Assembly: GCF_025639885.1 (NCBI RefSeq)
Contig: NZ_CP106738.1
Coordinates: forward strand, 1,550,001 to 1,614,000
Direction of reading: 5' to 3'
From: Roseovarius pelagicus
Lineage (GTDB): Bacteria > Pseudomonadota > Alphaproteobacteria > Rhodobacterales > Rhodobacteraceae
DNA: 64,000 bases
Of this stretch, positions 1-11,201 are shown in pieces (position 1 is the first letter of the stretch; each line of letters opens with the position of its first letter). A program made the position numbers and the translations under genes. Under the pieces are notes generated by a model. It was given only the letters and a program-made list of their open reading frames with translations, did no database searches and was not told the DNA's origin.

Positions 1-267
1 CCCCATATCCGCCGCCACCAATGCCAGTTCTTCTGCCGATAGGATTGACAGCTGTCGCTCGTTGCGAATCTCGGTGCCCTCGGCGTGCTGCGCGCTGACG
101 CGGCTGCACGCCGGGCGCGTCAATCCACCATGAGATTCACCGGGAACGCCCGCATAGGTCAGTTGAACGGCCTCGCGGGCCACAGCGCGCAGACTGGTCT
201 CACGATCATTCACACAACCGAGCCATGTAACGACGGCGGTATAGTCTGTGGGTTTGAGGGCAGGCAT
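1..267 (-). CDS. MOSC-domain protein (N-terminal part, runs off window)
   Basis: Reading leftward from an ATG at 267-265, an open frame continues to base 1, giving 89 residues with no stop; the 3' end lies outside the window. The peptide starts MPALKPTDYTA and carries the segment YAGVPGESHGGLTRPACSR, which I recognise from the start of the MOSC family (molybdenum cofactor sulfurase C-terminal domain; small cytosolic proteins thought to move sulfur to a cofactor). Codon use matches its neighbours. It lies 106 bp downstream of tam on the same strand. The catalytic cysteine cannot be checked because the C-terminus is missing. Confidence 0.75.
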   Translation of the reverse strand, partial: MPALKPTDYTAVVTWLGCVNDRETSLRAVAREAVQLTYAGVPGESHGGLTRPACSRVSAQHAEGTEIRNERQLSILSAEELALVAADMG

Positions 268-373
268 GAGGGCGGCTCCGTATCCAGCTAGGGTTGCCAC
301 GCACTCTCGCGGTTGCGGGGCTATGCTGTCAAACCGCAATCCGTGAACACATCCATCAAGGGACGTGGCCGGG

Positions 374-1155
374 TTACACTGTCAAAGTAAAAAAGAGACG
401 CCGAAACGGAAACAGGACAGATCCATCAGCACGCACCGGATATGCGCTGTGCATAACCTCTTCGTAGCGTTTGATCAGTGTCGCACGCCGCTTGGAATCA
501 AGCGCCGTAAGAATCGGTCGCGCATAAGTGCTTTCCGTATAGCGGCGCACCGGGTGACTACCGGTTTCGGCTGTCAGGCGTTGGTAGTATTCCGTTTCCC
601 ACATCCGAAACCGCCCCTTGGACGCAAGCAACTCATCATACTCGATCGGTGTCAGGACACTCGGCGTACCATGTTGCTCGGCAGATTGTTCAGGAAACAG
701 TTCTTCTGCCAGCGTTAGCCAGACCCGGTGCGAGGGCGCATTGTTCTGATGCGGCAACTGCACCGCAAGTGTTCCGCCCTTGCCCAGCATCGCCACCAGA
801 CGCGGCATCAGCTTCGTATGATCTCCCAACCAGTGCAATGCTGCATTTGAATAGATCAGACCGGGTGCGCGACGTGGGTGCCAGTCACGAATATCGGCCT
901 GCTGCAGACTGTCGTACCCTTTGGCTTGACGCGCTTTATCCAACATAGCAGGCGACGCATCAACGCCAATCAGTTGACGACCCGCCGCACGGGCCGCAAG
1001 CGCTCCGGCCATCTGCCCATTGCCGCACCCCAGATCGATGATATCCCCGGCGCCCATCTGGCCGACAGCATTGAGTAGGTCCATTGCCGGTCTCAGGCGC
1101 AGGTCGCGAAACCTGTTGTAGGCGCCGGGACTCCAATCGGGTGTCTTTACTGTCG

Positions 1156-1159
<4 letters not shown>
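374..1159 (-). CDS. tam: Trans-aconitate 2-methyltransferase
   Basis: A 261-residue class I SAM-dependent methyltransferase. The SAM-binding motif [10 protein letters not shown] lies near residue 40, followed by the GVDASPAML acidic strand and SNAALHWL near residue 105, a Tam signature. In E. coli the enzyme methyl-esterifies trans-aconitate, which inhibits aconitase. Length is close to E. coli Tam (252). The frame stays open well upstream, but sequence similarity begins at [16 protein letters not shown], so I use the GTG at 1159 that overlaps the ftsH stop as GTGA. This implies coupled translation after ftsH. A longer start inside ftsH is unlikely. Confidence 0.85.
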
Positions 1160-3075
<1,916 letters not shown>

Positions 3076-3152
3076 GGAAACTCTCCTAATTCAGTCGATC
3101 CCGCATCTATCACAGGGATCACCTGTCATAAATAGAGATCATGTCTCTTACT

Positions 3153-4403
3153 TCAATGCGATAATAGACCGCTGTGAAAATCATCCGGTGTCCGACACAG
3201 TTCTGCCGTCCAGCCGTTCGCGGCCCCGGCCAGCGGCGCAGCGATCAGCGTGTCACGCTGCCAGACCCCTGGACCGGCCTCGATCGAGCCGCGCGGCAAT
3301 CCTGTCTCGCGCCAATCCGGGCAAGCGATCCGCCCTTCGGAACCGAGCGCGCGGATTTCGGCACCCGGCAGATCAGGGCCAGTTAACCGCCAGCGACCGT
3401 CCCACAATGCGCCCGGCGTGGCCTGCAGGGATTTCACAGCCTCCAGCTCGCGAATGATCCGCACCTGATTGCTGCCCGCCATGATAACACAGCCATAGAG
3501 CGTGGTTTGCTGCCCCGCGTTGATGGCTTGCAACGCGGTGTCGATTTCGCGACCGCGCGCCCCATAACCGGGCCCCGCGACCCAGCCCAATGCCGCGCTC
3601 AGAATGCGGCGCGCAATATCGGGTCGTAGCGCAGCCATGCGCGCCCTGTCCAAAAGAACATCGCCGCTGTGGAAGTCCACTGCGTTGCGCGCCTCAATCG
3701 CCGCGTAATATGCGAGGGTCGCGCGAGCTTCTGCCAGATGATGTGCCGATTGGGTCAGCCCCTCGGCGGTCAGGCCCAGAGGCACCAGAACCTCAAGCGC
3801 CCGGCGCGCACGTACTCGTCGATAGGCACCGTCAGCATTGCTAGGATCATCAATCCAGCTAACGCCACGCTGCGTCAAATCTGCCCGCAACGCCGCCCGC
3901 GTCATCCGCAGCATGGGCCGGTGGAACGTCACCCTGTCCATCACACGGCGCGACGCCATTGCGGCCAAACCATCAATACCGGCGCGACGCGCCAATCGCA
4001 TCAGCAGGGTTTCGGCTTGATCATCTGCCGTGTGACCCAATGCGATGTCATCTATCCCATTGTTCCGGGCCCATTCGGCCATCAGACAGTAACGAGCCTG
4101 CCGCGCCCGGTCCGGCAAATTGCCCTGCCCGTCCCAGCCATCCCAGTGCAGCGTATCATGGCGCACCCCGAGTGTTTCACAAACCTCGGCAACCTGCTGT
4201 GCTTCGGTCGCAGCTTCAGGGCGCAACCCATGATCGACGGTTACAACGCGCAGCGATGCGCCCCGCCACGATGCCAGTAAATGCAACAAAGCCAGCGAGT
4301 CACTGCCGCCGGAGACGGCAACGCCTAGCGTGTCGGGGACGTGGGGTAGAAAGTGACCTGCGATCCGGTCCTGCAATGACAGCCCGTCTTGCGTCACTGG
4401 CAT
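3153..4403 (-). CDS. tilS: tRNA(Ile)-lysidine synthase
   Basis: PP-loop ATPase of 416 residues that converts C34 of the CAU-anticodon tRNA-Ile to lysidine, changing its decoding from AUG to AUA. The PP-loop VSGGSDSLALL lies at about residues 30-40, followed by VTVDHGLRPEA and the LGHTADDQAETLLMR motif typical of TilS. The C-terminal half is weakly conserved, as usual. The ATG at 4403 lies inside the 3' end of cpoB (10-bp overlap), so the two are probably translationally coupled. Confidence 0.93.
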   Translation of the reverse strand: MPVTQDGLSLQDRIAGHFLPHVPDTLGVAVSGGSDSLALLHLLASWRGASLRVVTVDHGLRPEAATEAQQVAEVCETLGVRHDTLHWDGWDGQGNLPDRARQARYCLMAEWARNNGIDDIALGHTADDQAETLLMRLARRAGIDGLAAMASRRVMDRVTFHRPMLRMTRAALRADLTQRGVSWIDDPSNADGAYRRVRARRALEVLVPLGLTAEGLTQSAHHLAEARATLAYYAAIEARNAVDFHSGDVLLDRARMAALRPDIARRILSAALGWVAGPGYGARGREIDTALQAINAGQQTTLYGCVIMAGSNQVRIIRELEAVKSLQATPGALWDGRWRLTGPDLPGAEIRALGSEGRIACPDWRETGLPRGSIEAGPGVWQRDTLIAAPLAGAANGWTAELCRTPDDFHSGLLSH

Positions 4404-5233
4404 CCCAAATTCTGCATTGCACTGTTTGCGTCAGCGACCGCCGTCGCAGAGGGGTAGCGCACCTCGACTTCTGCCAAAGTCAGACAGGCCTCTTCGGTTT
4501 GACCCAACCTGCCCAGCGCACGGCCCAGCCGGAACAGTGCGTCTGCCGCCAACGGTCCCTGTGGTGCGGCCGAGAACAGGTCAAGATAGGCGCGCGCCGC
4601 ATCGGCCAGTTCTCCGGCACCCTCCAGTGCTTCGCCGCGTTTCAGCCCGGCATCATCCGACAGCGGTCCGCCGGGATAATTCTCGCGGAAGGTCGCAAAC
4701 AGGGTTGCGGCCTCGGCATAATTGCCCGCCGTCAGGGCAGCGGCGGCGGCATCGTAGTCAGCTTTTTCCCCTACGGCCATCTCGGCTGTATCGCTCTGTT
4801 CGGGTGATGTCGTACCGGGCACAGCGGAAACGGCACTGCCTTCGGGCAGTGCGCCGCCGCCCAATGTGCTGGTTTCTCCCAACGTGCTGACATCGCCACC
4901 TTCCAGCTCGACCAGCCGGAACTCCAGATCGCCCAACCGATTGGTGCCATCCGACACGATCCGGTTAACGCGCAGTTCCAGTTCTTCGGTCTTGGCCGTC
5001 AGACGTTGCAGCTCGCTTTCAATCGACGCCACACGATCCAGCACCGAGCCAGATGTCGAAATCCCCCCGGCACCGCCCGTTGTGCTTAACTCGCGCTTCA
5101 GCTTTTGCACCTCGACATACAACACTGTCATCTCCTGACGGATATCGGCCAAGGTTTCGGCCCGTGTTTGGGCCAAGGATGGGCTTGCCATGGCGAGCAA
5201 GCATGCGGTTACCAGAGGCAGATAATGGCGCAT
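4394..5233 (-). CDS. cpoB: Cell division coordinator CpoB (YbgF), Tol-Pal associated
   Basis: Periplasmic protein of 279 residues with a signal peptide (MRHYLPLVTACLLAMASPSLA, cleavage after about 21). An N-terminal coiled coil (about 25-100) with regular heptads precedes a low-complexity linker. C-terminal TPR repeats (about 155-275) include the typical YAEAATLFATFRENYPGGPLSDDA. In E. coli CpoB links the Tol system to PBP1B during constriction. It is the last gene of the tol-pal group, 25 bp after pal, and overlaps tilS. Confidence 0.9.
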   Translation of the reverse strand: MRHYLPLVTACLLAMASPSLAQTRAETLADIRQEMTVLYVEVQKLKRELSTTGGAGGISTSGSVLDRVASIESELQRLTAKTEELELRVNRIVSDGTNRLGDLEFRLVELEGGDVSTLGETSTLGGGALPEGSAVSAVPGTTSPEQSDTAEMAVGEKADYDAAAAALTAGNYAEAATLFATFRENYPGGPLSDDAGLKRGEALEGAGELADAARAYLDLFSAAPQGPLAADALFRLGRALGRLGQTEEACLTLAEVEVRYPSATAVADANSAMQNLGCQ

Positions 5234-5258
5234 TCAGGGCTCCTGTCAGGTCAGCGTA

Positions 5259-5768
5259 TCAGCTTGTCGGGCCAACCGAGATCACGGTAACGGCACGGCG
5301 GTTCTGAGCATAGCAGCTTTCTTCGCTGCAAATCTCGATAGGGCGTTCCTTGCCATAGCTGACGGTGCGCAAACGCGCGGCCGGTACACCTCGGCTTAGC
5401 AGATACTCCTGAACCGAGTTGGCGCGACGTGCGCCCAGTGCCAGGTTGTATTCCCTTGTGCCCTGCTCGTCGGCGTGACCTTCGATCACTGCGTTATAGT
5501 CCGTGTTGGTCATCAGCCAGTCCGCCTGTCCATCCAACGTGACGCGCGCCTGCGGTGTCAGCGTATACTGGTCAACAACGAACAGCACGCGGTCGCCCAC
5601 GGCCTGCTGAAAATAGGCAGGCGACGATGGGTCGCTGGCAGATCCGGCAATGCCGCCATTTCCGCCATTCAGGTCGACGGTATTCGTATCATCGAACCGC
5701 CCCGGATCGGTACAGGCGGCCAGCGCGAGACCCGCGCACAATATCAAAAGTCTGGTCAGGTTGGTCAT
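5259..5768 (-). CDS. pal: Peptidoglycan-associated lipoprotein Pal
   Basis: Outer-membrane lipoprotein of 169 residues. The signal peptide ends in the lipobox LAAC (Cys19). The C-terminal OmpA-like domain (about 60-165) contains the peptidoglycan-binding run GHADEQGTREYNLALGARRA and the closing YGKERPIE. A Cys pair (IEICSEESC) lies near the C-terminus; I note it without assigning it a role. Pal anchors the outer membrane to the wall and binds TolB. It lies 95 bp after tolB and 25 bp before cpoB. Confidence 0.96.
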   Translation of the reverse strand: MTNLTRLLILCAGLALAACTDPGRFDDTNTVDLNGGNGGIAGSASDPSSPAYFQQAVGDRVLFVVDQYTLTPQARVTLDGQADWLMTNTDYNAVIEGHADEQGTREYNLALGARRANSVQEYLLSRGVPAARLRTVSYGKERPIEICSEESCYAQNRRAVTVISVGPTS

Positions 5769-5863
5769 TGGTTTGCCCCGCTCAATTTGCTCAATATGTC
5801 GTGTTCACTGCTTTTTTCAACACTTCTACCACAGGCACCGCGTCAAGGGAAACGCCGCCTTAC

Positions 5864-7189
5864 TTACTGTAAGGGCGACCATGACGGATCACTGGCCCCG
5901 GTTGACGTCGACACCCGGCGCAGGTTCCGCCCGGTGATATCCACCGAATAGAGGCTCGCCGCACCCTGCGCGCCCTGCGTTTCGCGGGTGAACATGATCA
6001 CCCGTCCGTTGGGGGACCACGTCGGTCCCTCGTCCAGAAAAGAGGCGGTCAGCAACCGCTCTTCGCTACCATCGGTGCGCATCACTCCTATGTGGAACCG
6101 GCCCTTTGATTGTTTTGTAAACGCGATCAGATCGCCGCGTGGGGACCAGACCGGCGTGCCGTACTGACCCGTTCCGCTGCTGATGCGCTGCGCCTCGCCG
6201 CCGCTGGCATTCATAACATAGATCTGGTTCGATCCGCTGCGGTCGCTCTCAAAAACGATCTGCTGCCCATCCGGGCTAAAGCTTGGGGCGGTCTCGATGG
6301 AGGGCGCATTGGTTAGCTGAGTCCCACGCCCGCTGCCGACATCCATTCGGAAAAGATCGGTGTTGCCGCCCCGGCTGAGTGAATAAACGACTGTATTACC
6401 ATCCGGCCCAAAGCGCGGCGCAAAACTCATCGTGCCGTCCTGACTTTCCAGTACCCGGCGGCGGACGCTGGCCACGTCCAGAACATAGATGCGCGGGAAG
6501 CCCGTCTCGTAACTGGTGTAGAGAATGCGATCACCGGTGGGTGAAAACCGCGGTGCCAGAACGATCGACGAACTGTCCGTCAGATAGGTCACGTTCGCAC
6601 CGTCATAATCCATGATCGCCAGTCGTTTGGCCCGCTTGTCCTTGGGACCGCTTTCGGCAACAAACACAACCCGGCTGTCGAAATATCCGCCCTCACCCGT
6701 GATGCGGCTATAGACTTGATCGGCGACCTTGTGTGCGATCCGCCGCCAGCCGTCCTGCGTTCCGACCAGTTGCAATCCACTGCCCAGTTCTTGGCCCGCG
6801 AACACATCCCAGATGCGAAACCTGACGACCAGCTTGCCGCTGGCATCGACACTGACAGCCCCTGTCACAAGTGCCTGAGCATTGACCGCCTTCCAGTCAG
6901 CGAACTGCACCGGACTATTAAAGCTGGTGATCCGGCTGATAAACGCTTTGGCCGGGATCTCGCGAAACAGCCCCGTTCCCGTGAGATCAGCCGCGATCAC
7001 ACCCGCGATGTTGCGCGCCGCCTCTTCGCCGGCGGCGTTATCGGCGACGAATGCGGGCACCGCAAATGGCATCGGCTCGATCACGCCTTCGGTGATCTCG
7101 ATCCGGAGCGGTCCGTCCTGCGCCACAGCGGGTTGCATGACCACCGTAGTCAGAAGGACGGTCAGAAGGGTCAGGAAACGATGCATCAT
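5864..7189 (-). CDS. tolB: Tol-Pal system beta-propeller protein TolB
   Basis: Periplasmic protein of 441 residues with a signal peptide ending around VVMQPAVAQ. An N-terminal domain (about 30-165) is followed by a six-bladed propeller built from WD40-like repeats, seen as recurring [30 protein letters not shown] and [14 protein letters not shown] segments. It binds Pal and TolA. The ATG (7189-7187) overlaps the tolA stop as ATGA, so the two are translationally coupled. Confidence 0.97.
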   Translation of the reverse strand: MMHRFLTLLTVLLTTVVMQPAVAQDGPLRIEITEGVIEPMPFAVPAFVADNAAGEEAARNIAGVIAADLTGTGLFREIPAKAFISRITSFNSPVQFADWKAVNAQALVTGAVSVDASGKLVVRFRIWDVFAGQELGSGLQLVGTQDGWRRIAHKVADQVYSRITGEGGYFDSRVVFVAESGPKDKRAKRLAIMDYDGANVTYLTDSSSIVLAPRFSPTGDRILYTSYETGFPRIYVLDVASVRRRVLESQDGTMSFAPRFGPDGNTVVYSLSRGGNTDLFRMDVGSGRGTQLTNAPSIETAPSFSPDGQQIVFESDRSGSNQIYVMNASGGEAQRISSGTGQYGTPVWSPRGDLIAFTKQSKGRFHIGVMRTDGSEERLLTASFLDEGPTWSPNGRVIMFTRETQGAQGAASLYSVDITGRNLRRVSTSTGASDPSWSPLQ

Positions 7190-8304
7190 TTGATCCTCAT
7201 TTTCTCTGGATTGAATGTCATTTCAATATCGCGCCAAGCGCCATACTTCTCGGCTGGCAGGTTAAATCCTCGTGACCCACACCGGATGATCGCGCGCCGC
7301 GCGGCCTCGTAGGCCTGTTTTGCTGCACCGGACGAGCCGCCCGACGCGCTGATCATGCGTATCGAACCGGCAACAGGTTTGGCGTCTTCTGTCATCTGAA
7401 CTGCGACGATCACAGTGGTATTCAAGGCCTCTGAGCTAAGAGAACCCACATTCCAGCATTGCTGGACCGCCACACGAAGCGCGTCTTTCTCTCCCGCATT
7501 AAGCGGTGGACCACTGGCGGCGGGCGCTGGTTTCGGCTCTGTCGTTTCTGCCGGTGCCTCTGTCGCGCCACCCAGCGCGGCGGCCAACGCCGCCTCAACG
7601 CCCGTGGGCTCGTCCGGTGTCTCTGCCGTCTGGATCGGCTCTGACGGAGGTTCGGGTGCGCGGGTGGGTCGGGCTTTGGGACGCACTGATTTCGAAGGCG
7701 CGGCCTGCTCCGCCTCGGTCACAATCTCGGTTGCAGCCTCTTCGGGCGCTGTCGCTTCGCTCTCTTCTGCGGGAGTTTCCGCAGCTTCATCAGGTCGCAC
7801 CTCGTCGCGCTGGACATCATCCACAGCAGTGTCCGGCTCCGGCGGCGCAACCTGTTCGGGCGCGACGCGCTCTACCGGGCGTGGTTTGGGTCTCAGGGTC
7901 GTCTCCGGCAACAGTGCCGCCATGTCCTCTTGTGGCGGCTCCAGCACGGGTGGTTCATCCGTGACCTCAGCCGGGGTCGGCGGTGCGGTTTGCGTCAGTT
8001 CCGGTGTTGCGTCAGGATCGGCGGATTGTGCGGCATCCGGCGCAGGCTGATCTGGGGCTGCATCCACCTGACTGCTAAGTTCAGGCGCCTCTTGCGGCAC
8101 GTCCGGGGTCTCTGGCGCCGCGATTTCTGCAGCCGTGTTCGGCGGACGCTGTGTCGCCATTACGGCGGCAAATTCCTCTTCGGTAATGGCGGTCACTTCG
8201 GTCACCTCGAACGGAATCGGATCAGACGCCAGAACGTTGCCGAACAGCGCCCAGGCGATCAGACCGAAATGCCCCGCCCCCGATATGATCTGACCGGTAT
8301 TCAC
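7186..8304 (-). CDS. tolA: TolA-like energy-transducing protein
   Basis: A 372-residue protein with one N-terminal membrane anchor (about 10-27, [16 protein letters not shown]). A long Pro/Glu/Ala-rich periplasmic spacer (about 45-265) contains repeated LRPKPRP and VRPKARP blocks. The C-terminal TolA/TonB-type domain (about 270-370) includes [11 protein letters not shown]. It joins the TolQR motor to TolB and Pal. The start is GTG (8304-8302), 13 bp after tolR. The spacer has low complexity and is therefore poorly conserved; gene order fixes the identity. Confidence 0.9.
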   Translation of the reverse strand: MNTGQIISGAGHFGLIAWALFGNVLASDPIPFEVTEVTAITEEEFAAVMATQRPPNTAAEIAAPETPDVPQEAPELSSQVDAAPDQPAPDAAQSADPDATPELTQTAPPTPAEVTDEPPVLEPPQEDMAALLPETTLRPKPRPVERVAPEQVAPPEPDTAVDDVQRDEVRPDEAAETPAEESEATAPEEAATEIVTEAEQAAPSKSVRPKARPTRAPEPPSEPIQTAETPDEPTGVEAALAAALGGATEAPAETTEPKPAPAASGPPLNAGEKDALRVAVQQCWNVGSLSSEALNTTVIVAVQMTEDAKPVAGSIRMISASGGSSGAAKQAYEAARRAIIRCGSRGFNLPAEKYGAWRDIEMTFNPEKMRIK

Positions 8305-8317
8305 GCCCGCAGTGCCG

Positions 8318-8791
8318 TCAGCCGTCCGGCGCGTCCAGCGCCGGACCGCCCGTATCCGTCACAAGGCCAATATTGTCGAACCCGCCCCGATTGAGCGCAC
8401 CCATCACCTGCACCACATCGGCATATGGCACAGCCCCATCCGCGCGCAGATAGACACGACGGCTCTCACGCTCGGCCGCAATCGCACGCAGCTTGTTCAC
8501 CAGTTCGGCGCGGGGTACTTCGGTCGTTTGGATCATTACCGTACCGCTTGCCGTGATGGTAATCGCCAGCGGCTCCTCGGGCTCGCCGGGCAGCGCGTTA
8601 GCTGCCGTTTTCGGTAATTCCACCGGCACACCGACCGTCATCAGTGGCGCCGCCACCATGAAGATGATCAAGAGCACCAGCATGACATCCACGAACGGAG
8701 TCACGTTGATCTCGGACATCGGCCGCGACCGACCCCGCCCGCGCCTGCGCCGACTGCCATCACCGGACTTTTGAACAACCCCGCCGCCCAT
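8318..8791 (-). CDS. tolR: Biopolymer transporter ExbD/TolR
   Basis: A 157-residue inner-membrane protein of the ExbD/TolR family. A basic cytosolic N-terminus (SRRRRGRGRSRP) precedes the signature MSEINVTPFVDVMLVLLIIF (about 25-44), whose Asp in the TM helix is the proton-path residue. A periplasmic domain follows, with the typical VYLRADGAVPYADVVQVM. With TolQ it forms the proton-driven motor. It is separated from tolQ by 110 bp that hold a strong inverted repeat. Confidence 0.96.
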   Translation of the reverse strand: MGGGVVQKSGDGSRRRRGRGRSRPMSEINVTPFVDVMLVLLIIFMVAAPLMTVGVPVELPKTAANALPGEPEEPLAITITASGTVMIQTTEVPRAELVNKLRAIAAERESRRVYLRADGAVPYADVVQVMGALNRGGFDNIGLVTDTGGPALDAPDG

Positions 8792-8832
8792 CTAGATCAC
8801 GCCTCGCTCTGCAAGGACAATTATGCGCGCCC

Positions 8833-8871
8833 GGTCCGAAACAACGATTGCATCGCAATCGCGTTCGGGCC
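8833..8871. repeat. Inverted repeat / hairpin between tolQ and tolR
   Basis: Between the tolQ stop and the tolR start, an inner perfect stem CGATTGC (8845-8851) / GCAATCG (8855-8861) closes a three-base loop. An outer arm GGTCCGAA (8833-8840) pairs with TTCGGGCC (8864-8871) with one G-T-type mismatch. There is no T run, so it is not a simple terminator; mRNA processing or differential tolQ/tolR expression is possible. Further copies of ATGCGCG and GATGCAAT lie just to the right (8874-8888). Confidence 0.6.
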
Positions 8872-8901
8872 GGATGCGCGATGCAATATTGCGAAGCATG
8901 A

Positions 8902-9597
8902 TCAACTATCCAACTGACGGCTGAGAATCGTCGCGAACTCATCTGCGAACGCCTCGTAGCTGGCGACGAGCCGATCCGCGTCCGCGCTCAGCTTGTTATA
9001 GAAAATCACCGCCGGGATGGCGGCCAACAGGCCCAATCCGGTCGCCAAAAGTGCCTCGGCAATCCCAGGGGCCACAACCGCGAGGTTGGTATTCTGCTCT
9101 TCTGCGATACCGATAAAGGCATGCATGATGCCCCAAACCGTCCCGAACAGCCCCACGAAGGGCGCAGTCGAACCAACCGTCGCCAGCACCGACAGGCCCC
9201 GTTGCAGGTCTTCTGATTCCTTCGCGATCGCCACATCCATGCTGCGATCAATCCGCGCGGTGGCCCCGGCGATCATACCGCCGTCCCCCTTGTGGCTGCG
9301 CCGCCATTCCATCATTCCCGCCGCAAAAATACGTTGCGACTGGCCATCTGGCTCTGTTCCGATCTGCTCGAACAATTCATCCAGCGGCTCACCCGACCAG
9401 AACTGTTGATCGAATTTGTCCGCCTCGCGCCGGGCCTTGCGATACATGATCAGCTTTTGAATGATGATCGACCACGCCCAGAAGGACGCGATAATCAGCA
9501 TTAACATCACCAACTTCACGACGATGGTGGCGCGTGCGAATAGGGCCCACATGGAGAAATCAATCTCCTGTGCCATGGCCAGGGTTTGTGCTTCCAT
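8902..9597 (-). CDS. tolQ: Tol-Pal system proton channel subunit TolQ
   Basis: A 231-residue MotA/TolQ/ExbB-family inner-membrane protein with three TM segments (about 15-37, 135-157, 170-192). The conserved block GSTAPFVGLFGTVWGIMHAF (about 137-156) and the following GIAEALLATGLGLLAAIPAV are present. It forms the channel with TolR. An internal ATG at residue 8 (MAQEIDF) is a possible alternative start. It is 113 bp downstream of ybgC. Confidence 0.96.
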   Translation of the reverse strand: MEAQTLAMAQEIDFSMWALFARATIVVKLVMLMLIIASFWAWSIIIQKLIMYRKARREADKFDQQFWSGEPLDELFEQIGTEPDGQSQRIFAAGMMEWRRSHKGDGGMIAGATARIDRSMDVAIAKESEDLQRGLSVLATVGSTAPFVGLFGTVWGIMHAFIGIAEEQNTNLAVVAPGIAEALLATGLGLLAAIPAVIFYNKLSADADRLVASYEAFADEFATILSRQLDS

Positions 9598-9710
9598 ACT
9601 GCCTGCTCTTTTGCTCTGCGGCCTATTTGCTGACCTTATTGCAGAGGAAACTACGCGATTTCCAAGGGGAAAGCCAATAACATCGCGTCATCGGCGACAA
9701 AATTCGCAGC

Positions 9711-10097
9711 CTAGTGCAAAAGACGGCGGATATTCGCCGGGAGGCGCGCAGGTTGCCCGTTTGATCCGATACACACAACTGTGACCGTGGCGGAAAACAC
9801 CAAATCCTTGCCACGCCAGACTTGCTGTTCCATCACCAGCCGCGCTGCGGTAGCCGATTGCGCGGTTGTACGCACTTCCAACCGGTCATCGAATCGAGCC
9901 GCCATGAGATAGTCGCATTCAATCCGCCGCACGGCAAAAACAATGCCGTCCTCGCGCATGGCGTTCTGATCAATCCCCATATCGCGCACCCAGTCGCTGC
10001 GCGCACGCTCGATGAACTTGAGATAATTGGCGTGATAGACGATTCCACCCATATCGGTGTCCTCGTAATAGACGCGTATCGCGAAATGATGGCTCAT
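9711..10097 (-). CDS. ybgC: Acyl-CoA thioesterase YbgC (hot-dog fold)
   Basis: A 128-residue 4-hydroxybenzoyl-CoA-type thioesterase. The N-terminal motif YYEDTDMGGIVYHANYLKF (residues 9-27) contains the catalytic Asp of the hot-dog family, followed by ERARSDWVRDMG. YbgC proteins hydrolyse acyl-CoA or acyl-ACP at the membrane and almost always start the tol-pal operon, as here. It lies 68 bp downstream of a LysM/solute-binding gene on the same strand. Confidence 0.95.
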   Translation of the reverse strand: MSHHFAIRVYYEDTDMGGIVYHANYLKFIERARSDWVRDMGIDQNAMREDGIVFAVRRIECDYLMAARFDDRLEVRTTAQSATAARLVMEQQVWRGKDLVFSATVTVVCIGSNGQPARLPANIRRLLH

Positions 10098-10165
10098 GCG
10101 TGCACCCTATTCTGCTGCTATTGCGCCGACAAGACGCCACGCCGGACTGCTCCTCCTGATGCGCC

Positions 10166-11191
10166 CTAGCGCAACTGCTGCTCGAATATTTCCAGATGCC
10201 GTGCCACGATCTCCTCGTATCGACCCGACGCTCGCAATGCCTCCAACCCGGCATTCAGTCGATAGAGATGTGTCGTCCCGCGCCAATGCTTCTTGGAGAT
10301 GATCACATGCAGCGCCTCGCGCGACAGCGGTGTGTCCAGTGGCACGACTTCGCCGCGCAGGCCCATCTTGACGATCTTCGTCGCCCCCAGAAACACGTTC
10401 AGGGTAACCGCATCCACCTCACCCGCCATTAACATTTCGAAACAGACCTCAGGGCTTTCGGCCTGAACCAGTGTGATATGCCCCTCGCTCAGCCAACGGC
10501 GGTCGGCACGATCCAGATCATGGGTGAAATAGCCCGCCGGGCGGCACAAGCTGCGCCCGATGACATCCGCATCGCCAGAATAGTTAAAACTACTGCCTGC
10601 CGCGACAAACAGCATGATCGGCAAGTCCATCAGCGGCGCGGAAAAGTGGAAATTGGCACAGCGTTCATTCTCTGGCGTGGCGTCACAATCGGGCCGCAAC
10701 CACGGAAAGCCCATGTCATGGACCTTATCATTCAGAAGCGGGAACAGGTGCTTTGACCAGTCATCCTCCCAAGTGATCGCATAGGGCACCGGTGCCGGTG
10801 TCATCTCTAACGCGGCATTCACCAGCTCCGTTACCATGCCGTTTCCCGGCCAGTTGCGATCCGTAAAGGGCGAATAATTCCCCCCCGTCAACAACGTCAT
10901 CTCGGCATTGCTGTCCTGACGCAGCGGGGTGGGGTCCGGCTGCACGCTGCCTGCCGGGCATGGGATGAATATATCCGCCCCCGCTGGCACGTCCTGCGTT
11001 CCGCCCCCTACAACCGCAAGGTTCGAATAATAGATCAGGGTCCACTGATCCTGACTGCCGTAATGCAGGTCAGCTATGGTAAAGAGGGTATCACCCGGCT
11101 GTACCCGGTACGTTACATCGCACAGCGCCATCGCCCACCCCGGCAACAGGGTGACAATGCCTGCCAGAACCCATTTCACGAACATCTGCAT
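10166..11191 (-). CDS. LysM domain fused to family-3 solute-binding domain (copy 2)
   Basis: A 341-residue exported protein. A signal peptide (about 1-22) precedes a LysM module (about 24-75: YRVQPGDTLFTIAD ... IFIPC), which should bind peptidoglycan. A periplasmic amino-acid-type solute-binding domain follows (about 97-341). Near residue 220 it has GYFTHDLDRADRRW, shared exactly with the upstream paralogue at 11202-12290. Four or more conserved Cys around CDATPENERC and CFEML suggest disulfides. No permease or ATPase is nearby, so I do not assume transport. It is 10 bp downstream of copy 1. The role may be wall sensing or scavenging, but this is unproven. Confidence 0.8.
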   Translation of the reverse strand: MQMFVKWVLAGIVTLLPGWAMALCDVTYRVQPGDTLFTIADLHYGSQDQWTLIYYSNLAVVGGGTQDVPAGADIFIPCPAGSVQPDPTPLRQDSNAEMTLLTGGNYSPFTDRNWPGNGMVTELVNAALEMTPAPVPYAITWEDDWSKHLFPLLNDKVHDMGFPWLRPDCDATPENERCANFHFSAPLMDLPIMLFVAAGSSFNYSGDADVIGRSLCRPAGYFTHDLDRADRRWLSEGHITLVQAESPEVCFEMLMAGEVDAVTLNVFLGATKIVKMGLRGEVVPLDTPLSREALHVIISKKHWRGTTHLYRLNAGLEALRASGRYEEIVARHLEIFEQQLR

Positions 11192-11201
11192 CCCGGCCGC
11201 C

